A DNA stretch of 64,000 nt from Kitasatospora sp. NBC_01250 (GCF_036226465.1 NZ_CP108476.1:5270001-5334000), one strand, 5' to 3'; shown: positions 8,347 to 17,468, counted from the stretch's first letter. The notes: generated from the sequence alone by a model not told the origin. Numbers and translations are program-made.

Positions 8347-10980
8347 ATGGACGCCACGCCCTCTGCCACGCCGACGACGGAGCCGACCGCGAGCGCGCGG
8401 CCGACCGCGCTGCCGACACCCACCGCGCGGCCCACCGCGAACGCGATGCGCCGAGCGCTGCGCCGGGCCCGGGACGGGGTGGCGCTGGACAGAGCCGAGG
8501 CGGCCGTCCTCCTGCAGGCCAGGGACGAGGACTTGGCGGACCTGTGCGCCACCGCGGCCCGGCTGCGGGACCAGGGGCTGGCGGCGGTCGGGCGCGAGGG
8601 CGTCATCACCTACTCCAAGAAGGTCTTCGTCCCGCTCACCCGGCTCTGCCGGGACCGCTGCCGCTACTGCACCTTCGTCACCGTCCCCGGCAAGCTGCGC
8701 CGCGAGGGCCAGGGGATGTTCCTCTCCCCGGACGAGGTGCTGGACATCTGCCGCAAGGGCGCCGCGCTGGGCTGCAAGGAGGCCCTGTTCACCCTCGGCG
8801 ACCGCCCCGAGGACCGCTGGCCCGAGGCCCGCGAATGGCTGGACGCGCACGGCTACGACGACACCGTCTCCTACCTGCGCGCGATCTCGGTGCGGGTCCT
8901 GGAGGAGACCGGCCTGCTGCCGCACCTCAACCCCGGGGTCTGCAGCTGGACCGACTTCCAGCGCCTGAAGCCCGTCTCGCCGAGCATGGGCATGATGCTG
9001 GAGACCACCGCGACCCGCCTGTGGTCCGAGCCCGACGGCCCGCACTACGGCTCGCCGGACAAGGAGCCCGCCGTGCGGCTGCGCGCGCTCCAGGACGCGG
9101 GGCGCACGGCCATTCCCTTCACCACCGGTCTGCTGATCGGCATCGGCGAGACCTACGAGGAGCGGGCCGACTCGCTCTTCGCGATCCGCTCCGTCTCCCG
9201 GGAGTACCACGGCATCCAGGAGGTGATCATCCAGAACTTCCGGGCCAAGCCGGACACCGCGATGCGCGGCATGCCGGACGCGGAACTCCAGGAGATCGCC
9301 GCCTGCATCGCGGTGGCCCGGGTGGTGCTCGGGCCGGGGATGCGGCTGCAGGCGCCGCCGAACCTGGTCGCGGGGGAGTACCGGCTGATCATCGGTGCGG
9401 GCATCGACGACTGGGGCGGCGTCTCGCCGCTCACCCCGGACCACGTCAACCCCGAGGCGCCCTGGCCGCAGATCGCCGAACTGGCCGCCCGCACCGCCGA
9501 ACAGGGCTACCGGCTGCGCGAACGGCTCACCGTCTACCCGGAGTTCCTCAAGCGCGGCGAGCCCTGGCTGGACCCGCGGCTGCGCCCGCACGTGGAGGGC
9601 CTGCTGGAGGCCGGCTCGGCGCTGGCCCGCGAGGACGCGCCAGTGCTGGGCCGCCCCTGGCAGGAGCCGGAGGACCTCGGCTCCTTTGGCCGCACCGAAC
9701 TGCACCACGAGATCGACACCGAGGGCCGCACCGGCGACCGCCGCGGCGACTTCGACGAGGTCTACGGCGACTGGGAGGCGCTGCGCGAGCAGGCCGCCGC
9801 GGTGCCGGCCGCCCGCCTGGGCGGCGACGTGCGCGCCGCGCTCGCGGTCGCCGCCGACGACCCCACCCGGCTGACGGACGACCAGGCGCTCACCCTCTTC
9901 CAGGCCGACGGCCCGGCGCTGGACGCGCTCTGCAAGGTTGCCGACGACCTGCGCCGGTCGGTGGTCGGCGACACCGTCACCTACTGCGTCACCCGCAACA
10001 TCAACTTCACCAACGTCTGTTACACCGGCTGCCGCTTCTGCGCCTTCGCCCAGCGCCGCACCGACGCCGACGCCTACACCCTCTCGCTCGACCAGGTGGC
10101 CGAACGCGCGGCCCAGGCCTGGGAGGTGGGCGCCACCGAGGTCTGCATGCAGGGCGGCATCCACCCGGACCTGCCGGGCACCGCGTACTTCGACATCGCG
10201 CGGGCGGTCAAGGAGCGGGTGCCGGGCATCCACGTGCACGCCTTCTCGCCGATGGAGGTGGTCAACGGGGCGACCCGCACCGGGCTCTCCATCCGCGAGT
10301 GGCTGAGCGCGGCCAAGGAGGCCGGCCTGGACAGCATCCCGGGCACGGCGGCCGAGATCCTGGACGACGACGTGCGGTGGATCCTCACCAAGGGCAAGCT
10401 GCCCGCCGACACCTGGGTGGAGGTCGTCAGCACCGCCCACGAGCTGGGCATCCGCTCCTCCTCCACCATGATGTACGGCCACGTCGACACCCCGGCGCAC
10501 TGGCTCGGCCACCTGCGGCTGCTCGCCTCGATCCAGCAGCGCACCGGCGGCTTCACCGAGTTCGTCACGCTGCCGTTCATCCACACCAACGCCCCGGTCT
10601 ACCTGGCCGGCATCGCCCGGCCGGGTCCGACCCACCGCGACAACCGCGCGGTGGTCGCGATGGCCCGGCTGCTGCTGCACCCGCACATCCCCAACATCCA
10701 GACCAGCTGGGTGAAGCTGGGCGCGGACGGCGCGGCCGAGATGCTCCGCAGCGGAGCCAACGACCTCGGCGGCACCCTGATGGAGGAGACCATCTCCCGG
10801 ATGGCCGGCTCCGCGTACGGGAGTTACAAGTCCATCCGCGACCTGGAGGCGATCGCCGAGGCCGTCGGCCGCCCCGCGCGCCAGCGCACCACCACCTACG
10901 GCGAGGTGGACGGGGAGCGGCGCGCGGTGGCGCTGGCCTCCGACGGGCACCTGCCGCGGCTGCTGCCGGTGCTGGACTGA
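8347..10980 (+). CDS. fbiC: FbiC, 7,8-didemethyl-8-hydroxy-5-deazariboflavin (F0) synthase
   Basis: A bifunctional radical-SAM enzyme (877 residues) that makes F0, the chromophore of coenzyme F420, from tyrosine and 5-amino-6-ribitylamino-uracil. The N-terminal CofG half has the CX3CX2C cluster motif at C101, C105 and C108 (CRDRCRYC); the CofH half has it at C558, C562 and C565 (CYTGCRFC). The fused layout and length are normal for actinobacterial FbiC. The first 35 residues are a Pro/Thr/Ala-rich tail not found in all homologues, so the true start could be slightly downstream. The gene is single, divergent from the LolA-like operon. Confidence 0.96.
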   Translation: MDATPSATPTTEPTASARPTALPTPTARPTANAMRRALRRARDGVALDRAEAAVLLQARDEDLADLCATAARLRDQGLAAVGREGVITYSKKVFVPLTRLCRDRCRYCTFVTVPGKLRREGQGMFLSPDEVLDICRKGAALGCKEALFTLGDRPEDRWPEAREWLDAHGYDDTVSYLRAISVRVLEETGLLPHLNPGVCSWTDFQRLKPVSPSMGMMLETTATRLWSEPDGPHYGSPDKEPAVRLRALQDAGRTAIPFTTGLLIGIGETYEERADSLFAIRSVSREYHGIQEVIIQNFRAKPDTAMRGMPDAELQEIAACIAVARVVLGPGMRLQAPPNLVAGEYRLIIGAGIDDWGGVSPLTPDHVNPEAPWPQIAELAARTAEQGYRLRERLTVYPEFLKRGEPWLDPRLRPHVEGLLEAGSALAREDAPVLGRPWQEPEDLGSFGRTELHHEIDTEGRTGDRRGDFDEVYGDWEALREQAAAVPAARLGGDVRAALAVAADDPTRLTDDQALTLFQADGPALDALCKVADDLRRSVVGDTVTYCVTRNINFTNVCYTGCRFCAFAQRRTDADAYTLSLDQVAERAAQAWEVGATEVCMQGGIHPDLPGTAYFDIARAVKERVPGIHVHAFSPMEVVNGATRTGLSIREWLSAAKEAGLDSIPGTAAEILDDDVRWILTKGKLPADTWVEVVSTAHELGIRSSSTMMYGHVDTPAHWLGHLRLLASIQQRTGGFTEFVTLPFIHTNAPVYLAGIARPGPTHRDNRAVVAMARLLLHPHIPNIQTSWVKLGADGAAEMLRSGANDLGGTLMEETISRMAGSAYGSYKSIRDLEAIAEAVGRPARQRTTTYGEVDGERRAVALASDGHLPRLLPVLD

Positions 10981-11001
10981 CCCGCCGCCGGACCGCCGGG
11001 C

Positions 11002-12258
11002 TCAGGCCCGGCGGGCCCCGGTGATCAGGGCGGGCTCGGTGCCCAGCCACCAGGCCGGGTTGGCCGTGCCGTCGACGGTGCTGCCGTCGCGGCGCACGTA
11101 GTGCCGCACGTCGCGGCCGGGCGCGCGGAACTCGCCGTTCAGGGCGCGCTCGACCCACTCGGCGCCGAACCGGAAGACCTCGGCCGCGACCCCGCCCAGC
11201 GGGTGGAACTCGTTCTCGTAGACCCGCAGCTCCTTGGGCGCGCGGACCCGCTCGTAGCTGGCCAGTGCCTGCTCCAGGACGGTGAGTTCGTCGAACTCGC
11301 CGATGCCGTACAGGACCGGGCAGGTGATGTCCCCGACCAGCTCGCCCAGCGGCATCCGGGCGACCAGCTCGCGGTCGAAGGCCTCCTCGTCGGTGTAGCC
11401 GGCCATGAACATGTAGTTGTTCTTGAAGGTGGGCTGGGCCCGCTCGAAGATGGTGGTGAAGTCACCGGTGACGGCCTCGAAGGCGGCCAGCGCGGCGAGC
11501 CGGGGGTCGGTGGCGGCGGCGCGCGAGCCCCAGTAGCCGCTCATGCTGATGCCGAACATGCCGATCCGCTGCGGGTCGACCTCCGGCAGCGAGGCCAGGT
11601 GGTCGAGGTAACGGCCGATCGCGCGCTCGTAGTTGGTGAGGTCGACGGTCAGGCCGTTGGCCCGGGTCTCGCCCTGCCCCGGGCCCTCGATGGAGAGGGC
11701 GACCATGCCGCGCGAGGTGTAGTAGCGCTCGGCCGCGTAGATGTAGTCCTCCTTGATCATGTCCATCCCCGGGCCGAGGATCACCGCGGGGGCGCCCTGC
11801 ACCTCGCCGGCGGGCAGGTGCAGCAGGCCGAAGATCCGGCCGCCCTCGAAGTCCAGCTCGACGCGGCGCACCCGGTTGCCGCGCAGGGCGCCCAGGCGCT
11901 CCACGCAGTGGTTGGCGCGGGCGCGGAAGGCGAGCTTGCGCGGGTCGGCGGCGTCGAAGATCGAGTACTGGGCGCGGCCCCACATCACGCAGGCGCGCAC
12001 GTACAGGTCGGCGGCGGTCTGGGCGAAGCCGCCGCGCTCGTGGTGGGCGGCGCGCTCCTCGGCCTGCCCGGCGACGGTGGCCCACGCCTTGGGCAGCATC
12101 ACGCCGCTGCGCACCAGGTCGAAGACCTTGTCGAAGTCGGTGTGGTCGTGGCCGAGCTGCTCCAGGGTGCCCTTGGCCTCGGGGTGCAGGGCGTCGAAGC
12201 CGCCCTGGGCGAGGGCGATGTCCAGGGCCCAGCTCTGGCCGGTCGAACGGATGGTCAT
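11002..12258 (-). CDS. Alpha/beta hydrolase of the FrsA / dihydropseudooxynicotine hydrolase type
   Basis: A 418-residue alpha/beta hydrolase with a long N-terminal helical cap, like 2,6-dihydroxypseudooxynicotine hydrolase and FrsA esterases. The core has the nucleophile elbow GISMSG (Ser238; the usual second Gly is Ser here), the oxyanion region VILGPGMDMIKEDYIYAAE and IEGPGQGETR, a candidate acid in GIGEFDELT, and the catalytic His in NEFHPLGG. It is transcribed divergently from a MarR regulator, with a 25-base perfect palindrome between them, so induction by a ligand of the MarR protein is likely. The substrate is unknown; C-C or ester bond hydrolysis of an aromatic compound is plausible. 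Confidence 0.8.
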   Translation of the reverse strand: MTIRSTGQSWALDIALAQGGFDALHPEAKGTLEQLGHDHTDFDKVFDLVRSGVMLPKAWATVAGQAEERAAHHERGGFAQTAADLYVRACVMWGRAQYSIFDAADPRKLAFRARANHCVERLGALRGNRVRRVELDFEGGRIFGLLHLPAGEVQGAPAVILGPGMDMIKEDYIYAAERYYTSRGMVALSIEGPGQGETRANGLTVDLTNYERAIGRYLDHLASLPEVDPQRIGMFGISMSGYWGSRAAATDPRLAALAAFEAVTGDFTTIFERAQPTFKNNYMFMAGYTDEEAFDRELVARMPLGELVGDITCPVLYGIGEFDELTVLEQALASYERVRAPKELRVYENEFHPLGGVAAEVFRFGAEWVERALNGEFRAPGRDVRHYVRRDGSTVDGTANPAWWLGTEPALITGARRA

Positions 12259-12302
12259 GACGGACTCCTCGGGAGTGCAGTGGGGTGCTCAGCGGTGATT
12301 GC

Positions 12303-12327
12303 TAAGTACTTAATCATTAAGTACTTA
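12303..12327. promoter_or_regulatory. Perfect operator palindrome between hydrolase and marR genes
   Basis: Two 12-base arms (TAAGTACTTAAT and its exact complement) flank a single central C at 12315. Each arm itself contains the 10-base palindrome TAAGTACTTA (12303-12312 and 12318-12327), so the site can also be read as two tandem palindromes 15 bases apart. It is almost pure AT in a GC-rich genome and sits 45-76 bases from both divergent start codons, exactly where a MarR operator would block both promoters. Confidence 0.85.
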
Positions 12328-12383
12328 AGCTAAGCTGGCTGTCAACTCGCCCGTTCCGTCCCGCCAGTCCGGAGGCCCCGCCC

Positions 12384-12857
12384 GTGTCGACGCCACCCGC
12401 TCCCGACCCCGCCCCCGAGTCCGACCGCGAGCAGGCACTGGACGGCCTGGCCCGCGCCGCCTACAGCCTCAGCGCCGCCGACTCCCGGCTGCGCGGCCGC
12501 GCCACCCGCACCCCGGGCGCCCTCTCCCTCACCCACGCCCGCGCCCTGCGGGTGCTGGCGGACGACGGCCCGCTGCCGATCGGCCGGCTCGCCGCCCGCA
12601 CCGAGACCACCGGCGCGGCCACCACCCAGCTCGTCAACGGCCTCGCCGCGGCCGGCTACGTCACCCGCGAGCGCCCGGCGGGCGACAAGCGCTCCGTCCT
12701 GGTCGCGCTCACCCCGGACGGGCGGCGCCGGCACGAGGAGCGCACCCGCGCACTGGCCGCGGAGCTGGCCGGTGAGCTGGGCGGCCACGACACGCAGGCG
12801 CTGCGGGTCGCCACCGACGTGCTGCGCCGGCTGGTGGACATCTACGACCGGCTCTGA
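12384..12857 (+). CDS. MarR family transcriptional regulator
   Basis: A 157-residue winged-helix regulator. The wing and recognition helix lie in RLAARTETTGAATTQLVNGLAAAGYVTRERPAGDKRSVLVALTPDG (about residues 72-118), with the conserved D(K)R in the wing; the flanking helices form the dimer interface. It starts at a GTG eight bases after GGAGG. It is divergent from the hydrolase gene and very probably represses both through the palindrome at 12303-12327, with release by a small phenolic-type ligand as in the family. Confidence 0.92.
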   Translation: MSTPPAPDPAPESDREQALDGLARAAYSLSAADSRLRGRATRTPGALSLTHARALRVLADDGPLPIGRLAARTETTGAATTQLVNGLAAAGYVTRERPAGDKRSVLVALTPDGRRRHEERTRALAAELAGELGGHDTQALRVATDVLRRLVDIYDRL

Positions 12858-12955
12858 GCGGGTGCCGGCGGTCGAGCCCGGGGGCTCCTCCCGACGTCCG
12901 TGATCTCCGCTGTAGTGTCCCGGGACTGGGCTTGAACTCCTAGCAAGGACACTCC

Positions 12956-14293
12956 ATGATCCCCGCCATCCTGCGCACGCACGCGGGCCTCATACCGGTC
13001 TTCGCCGTGCTGGCCTTACTCGCCGGCGCGGTGGCCTGGCGCTTTGCCCCGCGCCGCGGGCTCGACCGCAGGCTCGCCGTGCTCCTCGCGCTCTGCCTGG
13101 CGGGCGAGCTGACCCTCACGCTCAGCCCGACCGGGCACAACCTGACCAGCTCGCACATCTGCACCTACAGCACGGAGCTGTGGCGCGCCTTCGGCAACCG
13201 GCAGGGGCTGCTGAACCTCGCGCTGTACGCGCCGCTCGCGTTCTTCACCGCCCTGCTGCTGGACCGGCCGCTGATCGCGCTGGCCGGCTGCTGGCTGCTC
13301 TCGGCCGGCACCGAGACGGCCCAGGCACTGCTCCCGATCGGCCGGACCTGCGACTCGCAGGACTTCGTCGGCAACGCCACCGGCGCGCTCGTCGGCATCC
13401 TGCTCGCGATCGGCTGGCGCTGGAGGCGCCGCCGCGCCCTGGCCCTGCCGAACCGCCGCGAGCTGCTCTGGAGCGGGCTGCCGCTGGCGGTCGGCGCCGT
13501 CGTCGTGTTCGCCGTGCAGAGCTCGGCCGTCAGCCCGCGCTGGGTGACGGGCAAGGTCACCTCCGTGGTGTCGAGCGAGAAGCGGGCGCTGGCGGTCAAG
13601 GACGCCGCGCTGGTCTACGGACCGGGCGCGGAGGTCGTCTCCGTCCAGGAGGAGGCCGCCACGGACAGCACACCGGACCTGCTGGTGGTCAACACCAGGA
13701 CGGCGCAGCTCAGCATCGAGTGGCCGTCGGGGCAGCTGAACCAGGGCACCGACTACGCCACCGCCGCTCCCAGCCCCTCGCCCTCGCCCGGCTCGGGTAC
13801 CGGCTCAAGCACCGGCTCGGGCTCGGCAGCGCGGGCGGACGCGCAGGCGCGGGCGGTCGCGGACGCCTTCGCCCGGCAGTGGTACGCCCCGGAGCTGGCC
13901 GATACCACCGTGCGGGTCTACCAGGCCGACCCGGCCAAGCAGCGCCGCACCGTGGAGTACCGCCGCTACCGGGGTGACGGGCTGCTGGAGCCGTTCCGCC
14001 TGGACGTCCAGGTGGACCCGACCGGCCGGATCGAACAGTTCACCTCGCGCAACGTCCCGGACCCGCAGCTGGTCCCGGCCACCGTCTCGCGGCAGGTCGC
14101 GGTCGCGACCGTGGGCGCGGCGCATCCGGGCGCGGTGCTGAAGGTCCAGATGGTGGCCGCGCTGGTCGGCACCCAGTGGCGGCCCTGCTGGTCGGTGACC
14201 CTGGCGAACTCCTCCGACCCCGGCTCGCAGGGGACCTCGTACCAGGTCGACGCCGTCACCGACGCTCTGGTCTACCCCTCCCCGGCCCCCTGA
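12956..14293 (+). CDS. VanZ-like membrane protein with C-terminal extracytoplasmic domain; TTA codon
   Basis: A 445-residue protein with an N-terminal VanZ-like domain of five or so helices (residues 8-170, with the NLALYAPLAFF, TETAQALLPIGRTCDSQDFVGNATGALVG motif) followed by another helix near 180-200 and a long soluble C-terminal part. The C-terminal part includes a Pro/Ser/Gly linker and a PepSY-like region (RKYRRYRGDG..EPFRLDVQVDPTGRIEQF in outline). VanZ domains are linked to glycopeptide tolerance, but most actinomycete copies have no known function. Leu21 is encoded by TTA (13016-13018), the rare codon read by bldA tRNA, the only one I noticed in this window. A TAGTGT -10-like box lies at about 12912. 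Confidence 0.8.
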   Translation: MIPAILRTHAGLIPVFAVLALLAGAVAWRFAPRRGLDRRLAVLLALCLAGELTLTLSPTGHNLTSSHICTYSTELWRAFGNRQGLLNLALYAPLAFFTALLLDRPLIALAGCWLLSAGTETAQALLPIGRTCDSQDFVGNATGALVGILLAIGWRWRRRRALALPNRRELLWSGLPLAVGAVVVFAVQSSAVSPRWVTGKVTSVVSSEKRALAVKDAALVYGPGAEVVSVQEEAATDSTPDLLVVNTRTAQLSIEWPSGQLNQGTDYATAAPSPSPSPGSGTGSSTGSGSAARADAQARAVADAFARQWYAPELADTTVRVYQADPAKQRRTVEYRRYRGDGLLEPFRLDVQVDPTGRIEQFTSRNVPDPQLVPATVSRQVAVATVGAAHPGAVLKVQMVAALVGTQWRPCWSVTLANSSDPGSQGTSYQVDAVTDALVYPSPAP

Positions 14294-15018
14294 CCCACTG
14301 AGGGCCCGCGCTGGCCAGCCGGGCCCAGCCGGGGCGTGCGGGAGTAGAGCACCGCGACCGCCGCCTCGAAGCCCGCGACGCCGAGCAGCGCCGGGCCGAC
14401 CCCGAGCCGGTGCAGCAGCGCCCCGCCGACGCCGCCGAGGAAGATGCCGGCCACCGTCGCCATCCGGCGCATCCGGGTCAGCCGTGGCGCGGGCTCGGCC
14501 GCCGACCGGAACGGCAGGAGGTCCGTGATCGCCTTCACCAGCGAGGTCTGCAGCACCGTCGTCGGCATGTCCGGGATCCGCGCCTCGTCGACCACCCGGC
14601 TGTGCCAGCCCATGGTGACCGCGAGCAGCAGGACGGTCGGGCCCGCCCCGTGCAGCGGCAGCCGCGCGGTGCCGTTGCCGGCCAGCACCCAGGCCCCGGT
14701 GCCGGCCAGCAGTGCGGCCTCGCCGCCCAGCGTCGCCAGGAACCAGCGCCGGCTGCGGCCGAGCCGACGCACGATCAGGACGTGGGCGAGGACCACCCCG
14801 GCCGCGAAGGCGCCCAGTGCCTCGGCCGGCCGGGCGATCGGCGTCCCCGCCGTGCCGCCCACCCCGAAGCCGAGCAGCAGCACGTTCCCGGTGGCGAGTG
14901 CGGCGAAGACGTGCCCGAGCCCGAGGAAGGTGATCGCGTCGATCGACCCGGCCACCATGGTCAGGGCGAACATGACGACGGCGATGAGCACCTGACCCCG
15001 CCCGGGAGCGACCCTCAT
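14272..15018 (-). CDS. DUF1275 (YoaK-like) membrane protein
   Basis: A 248-residue protein of the DUF1275 family with about six helices. The opening LIAVVMFALTMVAGSIDAITFLGLGHVFAALATGNVLLLGFGV, carrying the SIDA..FL.L..VF....TGN pattern, is diagnostic. Function is unknown in the family. It is convergent with the VanZ-like gene and overlaps its 3' end by 22 bases. Confidence 0.88.
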   Translation of the reverse strand: MRVAPGRGQVLIAVVMFALTMVAGSIDAITFLGLGHVFAALATGNVLLLGFGVGGTAGTPIARPAEALGAFAAGVVLAHVLIVRRLGRSRRWFLATLGGEAALLAGTGAWVLAGNGTARLPLHGAGPTVLLLAVTMGWHSRVVDEARIPDMPTTVLQTSLVKAITDLLPFRSAAEPAPRLTRMRRMATVAGIFLGGVGGALLHRLGVGPALLGVAGFEAAVAVLYSRTPRLGPAGQRGPSVGQGAGEG

Positions 15019-15459
15019 GCGGACAGCCTGCCCGGGCCCGGGTGCCCCCGCCGTCCGGAGCGCTCAACCGGGGGAAGGGGCCGGACGGCCCCTGAGCAGC
15101 GGCGCCCTGGATGAAGGAGGGCTGAGCCGACGTCAGGTGCGCGGCGCGAAAGGGCAGTTCAGCGGTTCACCGCCCCTTGGCCCGCGCTGTTCCCGTACGC
15201 GCCCTCAGGGTGACGGCACCCCTGCAGGTCCGCGGGCCGGCCCGCGGGCGGCGGCCTGCGTCCGGGCCTGCGGCCCCCAGAGGCGGGTGCGGGCATCAGG
15301 CGGATACTGGAGGGAGTGGGACGAGACCAGGCGGGTGTGTCCCCGATGCGCCCACCGGATTCCGTCTCGCAACAGGGCAGTATGCGCAACTCCTGTGACC
15401 GGCGCCGCTGGTACCGGTCACGGTTGCGGTGCGCCAAAACAACGGAAAGGCAGGTCGTG
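15019..15459. other. Gene-free stretch with possible long leader of the Arg-rich ORF
   Basis: I find no convincing coding frame here. A GATACT box at 15303-15308 could be a -10 element for rightward transcription, without a clear -35. Further on, GTGACCGG (15395-15402) and CCGGTCAC (15414-15421) form a perfect 8-bp stem with an 11-base loop, 39 bases upstream of the short Arg-rich ORF. A leader RNA of roughly 150 bases ahead of that ORF is possible. Confidence 0.4.
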
Positions 15460-15525
15460 ATGAGTTACTACAGCCATCGGCGCAGGAATCGTCGTCACCG
15501 CCGTCGTCGTTTCGGCTTCTGGTGA
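15460..15525 (+). CDS. Arg-rich 21-residue ORF, possible leader peptide
   Basis: A short frame starting at ATG 15460 (an in-frame GTG lies just before it at 15457), seven to eight bases after GGAAAGG. It begins MSYYSHRRR and ends RRRRFGFW; ten of 21 residues are Arg plus two His. Half of the Arg codons are CGT and one is AGG, both uncommon in this genome, where CGC and CGG dominate. A strong hairpin starts 7 bases after the stop, and an ABC exporter gene begins 86 bases after it. This is the layout of a ribosome-controlled attenuator, but a free basic micropeptide is also possible. Confidence 0.5.
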   Translation: MSYYSHRRRNRRHRRRRFGFW

Positions 15526-15531
15526 CGCTGA

Positions 15532-15569
15532 GGGTGCGGGCTGCGCCGGTTCCGGCGTAGCCCGCACCC
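15532..15569 (+). terminator. Hairpin between the Arg-rich ORF and the ABC exporter gene
   Basis: An 11-bp perfect outer stem (GGGTGCGGGCT at 15532-15542 with its complement at 15559-15569) encloses a second stem CGCCGG/CCGGCG around TT. It has the form of a strong terminator or attenuator without a U tract, as usual in these GC-rich genomes. Confidence 0.75.
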
Positions 15570-15611
15570 CGGGGTCGACGGTTCCGCCGTCGGCCCCTCG
15601 CCATCCCCGTC

Positions 15612-17405
15612 ATGTTCTTCATGCGCGGTGCCACGCCTTCGGAGCCGGCGGCCTCGGCCGCCGACCCGGGCCCGGTGGACGACGCTCCCGCCATTGAGCT
15701 GCGTGAGCTGTTCCGCCGGTTCTGGCCGTGGGTACGCCCGGACGTGCGCTGGCTCCCGGTGAGCGCGGTCCTGCTCGTCCTCGGCGCGTTCGGCGAACTC
15801 GTCTCGGTCTGGCTCTTCAAGGACCTGATCGACGACGTCCTCGTCCCCCGGCACTTCGCCGACTTCTGGCCGCTCGCCTCCACCATGCTCGGCGTGGCCG
15901 TCGTTGCCGGCCTGCTCACCTTCGCCGGCACCTACGCCGGCACCAGGACCGCCGAGCGGTACATGCTGCGGCTGCGCACCGACACGCTCGCCCACCTGCA
16001 CACCCTGCCGCCCGACACGCTGGAGTCCCGCTGGCGCGGCGACCTGGTGGCCCGGCTGACCTCCGACATCGCGGCGATCGAGCAGATGGTCGCGACCGGT
16101 CTCGTCGAGGGCGGGGTGGCCGCCGTCAACCTGCTGCTGTTCGCGGCCGCCGCGGCCTACCTGAGCTGGCCCCTCACCCTGGCCGCTCTGGTGGCCGTCC
16201 CCTTGTTCGTCCTCTCCACCGGTCTGTTCGGACGGCGCATCCGCGATCGGGAACGGCTGGTCCAGCGCCGCGCCGGCGGCGTCACGGCGCTGCTGGAGGA
16301 GACGCTGCGCAACGCGGTCATCACGCGCACCAACGGCCAGGAGGCGCGCGAGGTGGCACGGGTCGACCGGGAGGGCCGGGCCCTGCTCGGCGCCGAACTC
16401 GCCACCGCCCGGGTGGCCGACCTCTACCAGCCCTTCCTGGGCTTCCTGCAGCTGCTCGCCGGAGTGGTCGTGGTCGGCGTGGGCGCGCTGGAGCTGATCC
16501 ACGGCGAGCTGACCTTGGGCGGCCTGCTCGCCTTCACCGCCGTCATGGCCCAGCTGTTCGAACCGGCCCAGCAACTCGCCGAACTCGCCCCGCTCGCCGG
16601 CGCCGCCTGTGCCTCGGGCGAACGCGTCCTCGAACTCCACGACCTGACCAGCCCGGTCCAGGAGCGCCCCGATGCCCACGACACCGGCGAGGTGCGGGGC
16701 CGCCTCTCCTTCGAGAACGTCCACGCCGCCTACCCCGGCCGCCACGGCCCCCTGGCACTGAGCGGGGTCAGCTTCGACATCCACCCCGGCGAGGTCCTCG
16801 CCGTGGTCGGCCCCAACGGCAGCGGCAAGTCCACCCTCGCCAAGCTCGTGCTGCGCCTCATGGACCCCCGGACCGGCACGATCCGCCTCGACGGCGACGA
16901 CATCCGGGACCTGACCCTGACCTCGCTGCGCCGGGTCACCACCCTCCTGCCGCAGCAGACAGCGCTCTTCCACGCGTCCATCCGGGACAACATCGCCTAC
17001 GGCAGACCCGACGCATCGGACGGTGACATCGAACGCGCCGCCCGGAACGCGAGCGCCCACGACTTCATCACCGCGCTCCCGGACGGCTACGGCACGGTCA
17101 TCGGCGACGACGGCTTCCAGCTCTCCGGCGGTCAGAGCCAGCGCATCGCCATCGCCCGCGCCTTCGTGCGCGACACACCGGTCCTCGTCCTGGACGAGCC
17201 CACCACCGGTCTCGACGCCCGCACCGTCCAGCAGCTCATCCCCCCACTGCGCCGACTCATGGCCGGGCGCACCACCGTGCTGATCACCCACGAGGAGACC
17301 TTCCTCCCGCTGGCCGACCACGTCCTCACCCTGCAGTCGCCGGGCCCGCGCGTGCGCCAGGCACGGGAAGTCCGTCCGATGAACGGCTCCCGCCATCAGG
17401 CCTGA
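15612..17405 (+). CDS. ABC exporter, fused membrane and ATPase domains
   Basis: A half-transporter of 597 residues: six helices in residues 45-330 (ABC transmembrane type 1 fold) and an ATPase domain with Walker A GPNGSGKS (400-407), signature LSGGQ (504-508) and Walker B VLVLDEP (524-530). Half-transporters dimerise and export lipids, drugs or peptides; the substrate is not evident. The start ATG at 15612 lacks a clear ribosome site, and Met4 is an alternative. It lies 43 bases behind the hairpin that follows the Arg-rich ORF, so its expression may depend on read-through of that hairpin. Confidence 0.9.
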   Translation: MFFMRGATPSEPAASAADPGPVDDAPAIELRELFRRFWPWVRPDVRWLPVSAVLLVLGAFGELVSVWLFKDLIDDVLVPRHFADFWPLASTMLGVAVVAGLLTFAGTYAGTRTAERYMLRLRTDTLAHLHTLPPDTLESRWRGDLVARLTSDIAAIEQMVATGLVEGGVAAVNLLLFAAAAAYLSWPLTLAALVAVPLFVLSTGLFGRRIRDRERLVQRRAGGVTALLEETLRNAVITRTNGQEAREVARVDREGRALLGAELATARVADLYQPFLGFLQLLAGVVVVGVGALELIHGELTLGGLLAFTAVMAQLFEPAQQLAELAPLAGAACASGERVLELHDLTSPVQERPDAHDTGEVRGRLSFENVHAAYPGRHGPLALSGVSFDIHPGEVLAVVGPNGSGKSTLAKLVLRLMDPRTGTIRLDGDDIRDLTLTSLRRVTTLLPQQTALFHASIRDNIAYGRPDASDGDIERAARNASAHDFITALPDGYGTVIGDDGFQLSGGQSQRIAIARAFVRDTPVLVLDEPTTGLDARTVQQLIPPLRRLMAGRTTVLITHEETFLPLADHVLTLQSPGPRVRQAREVRPMNGSRHQA

Positions 17406-17468
17406 GGCCCGAGGCCCGAGACCGTTCCGGCTTGACCCTGACCTTGCAGGAGCCTTCACGATCGGCGC

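Noticed and set aside
15159..15437. 92-codon minus-strand frame in the gene-free stretch near 15.3 kb
   Set aside because: No ribosome site, no third-position GC preference, and basic Arg/Gly-rich composition typical of chance frames.
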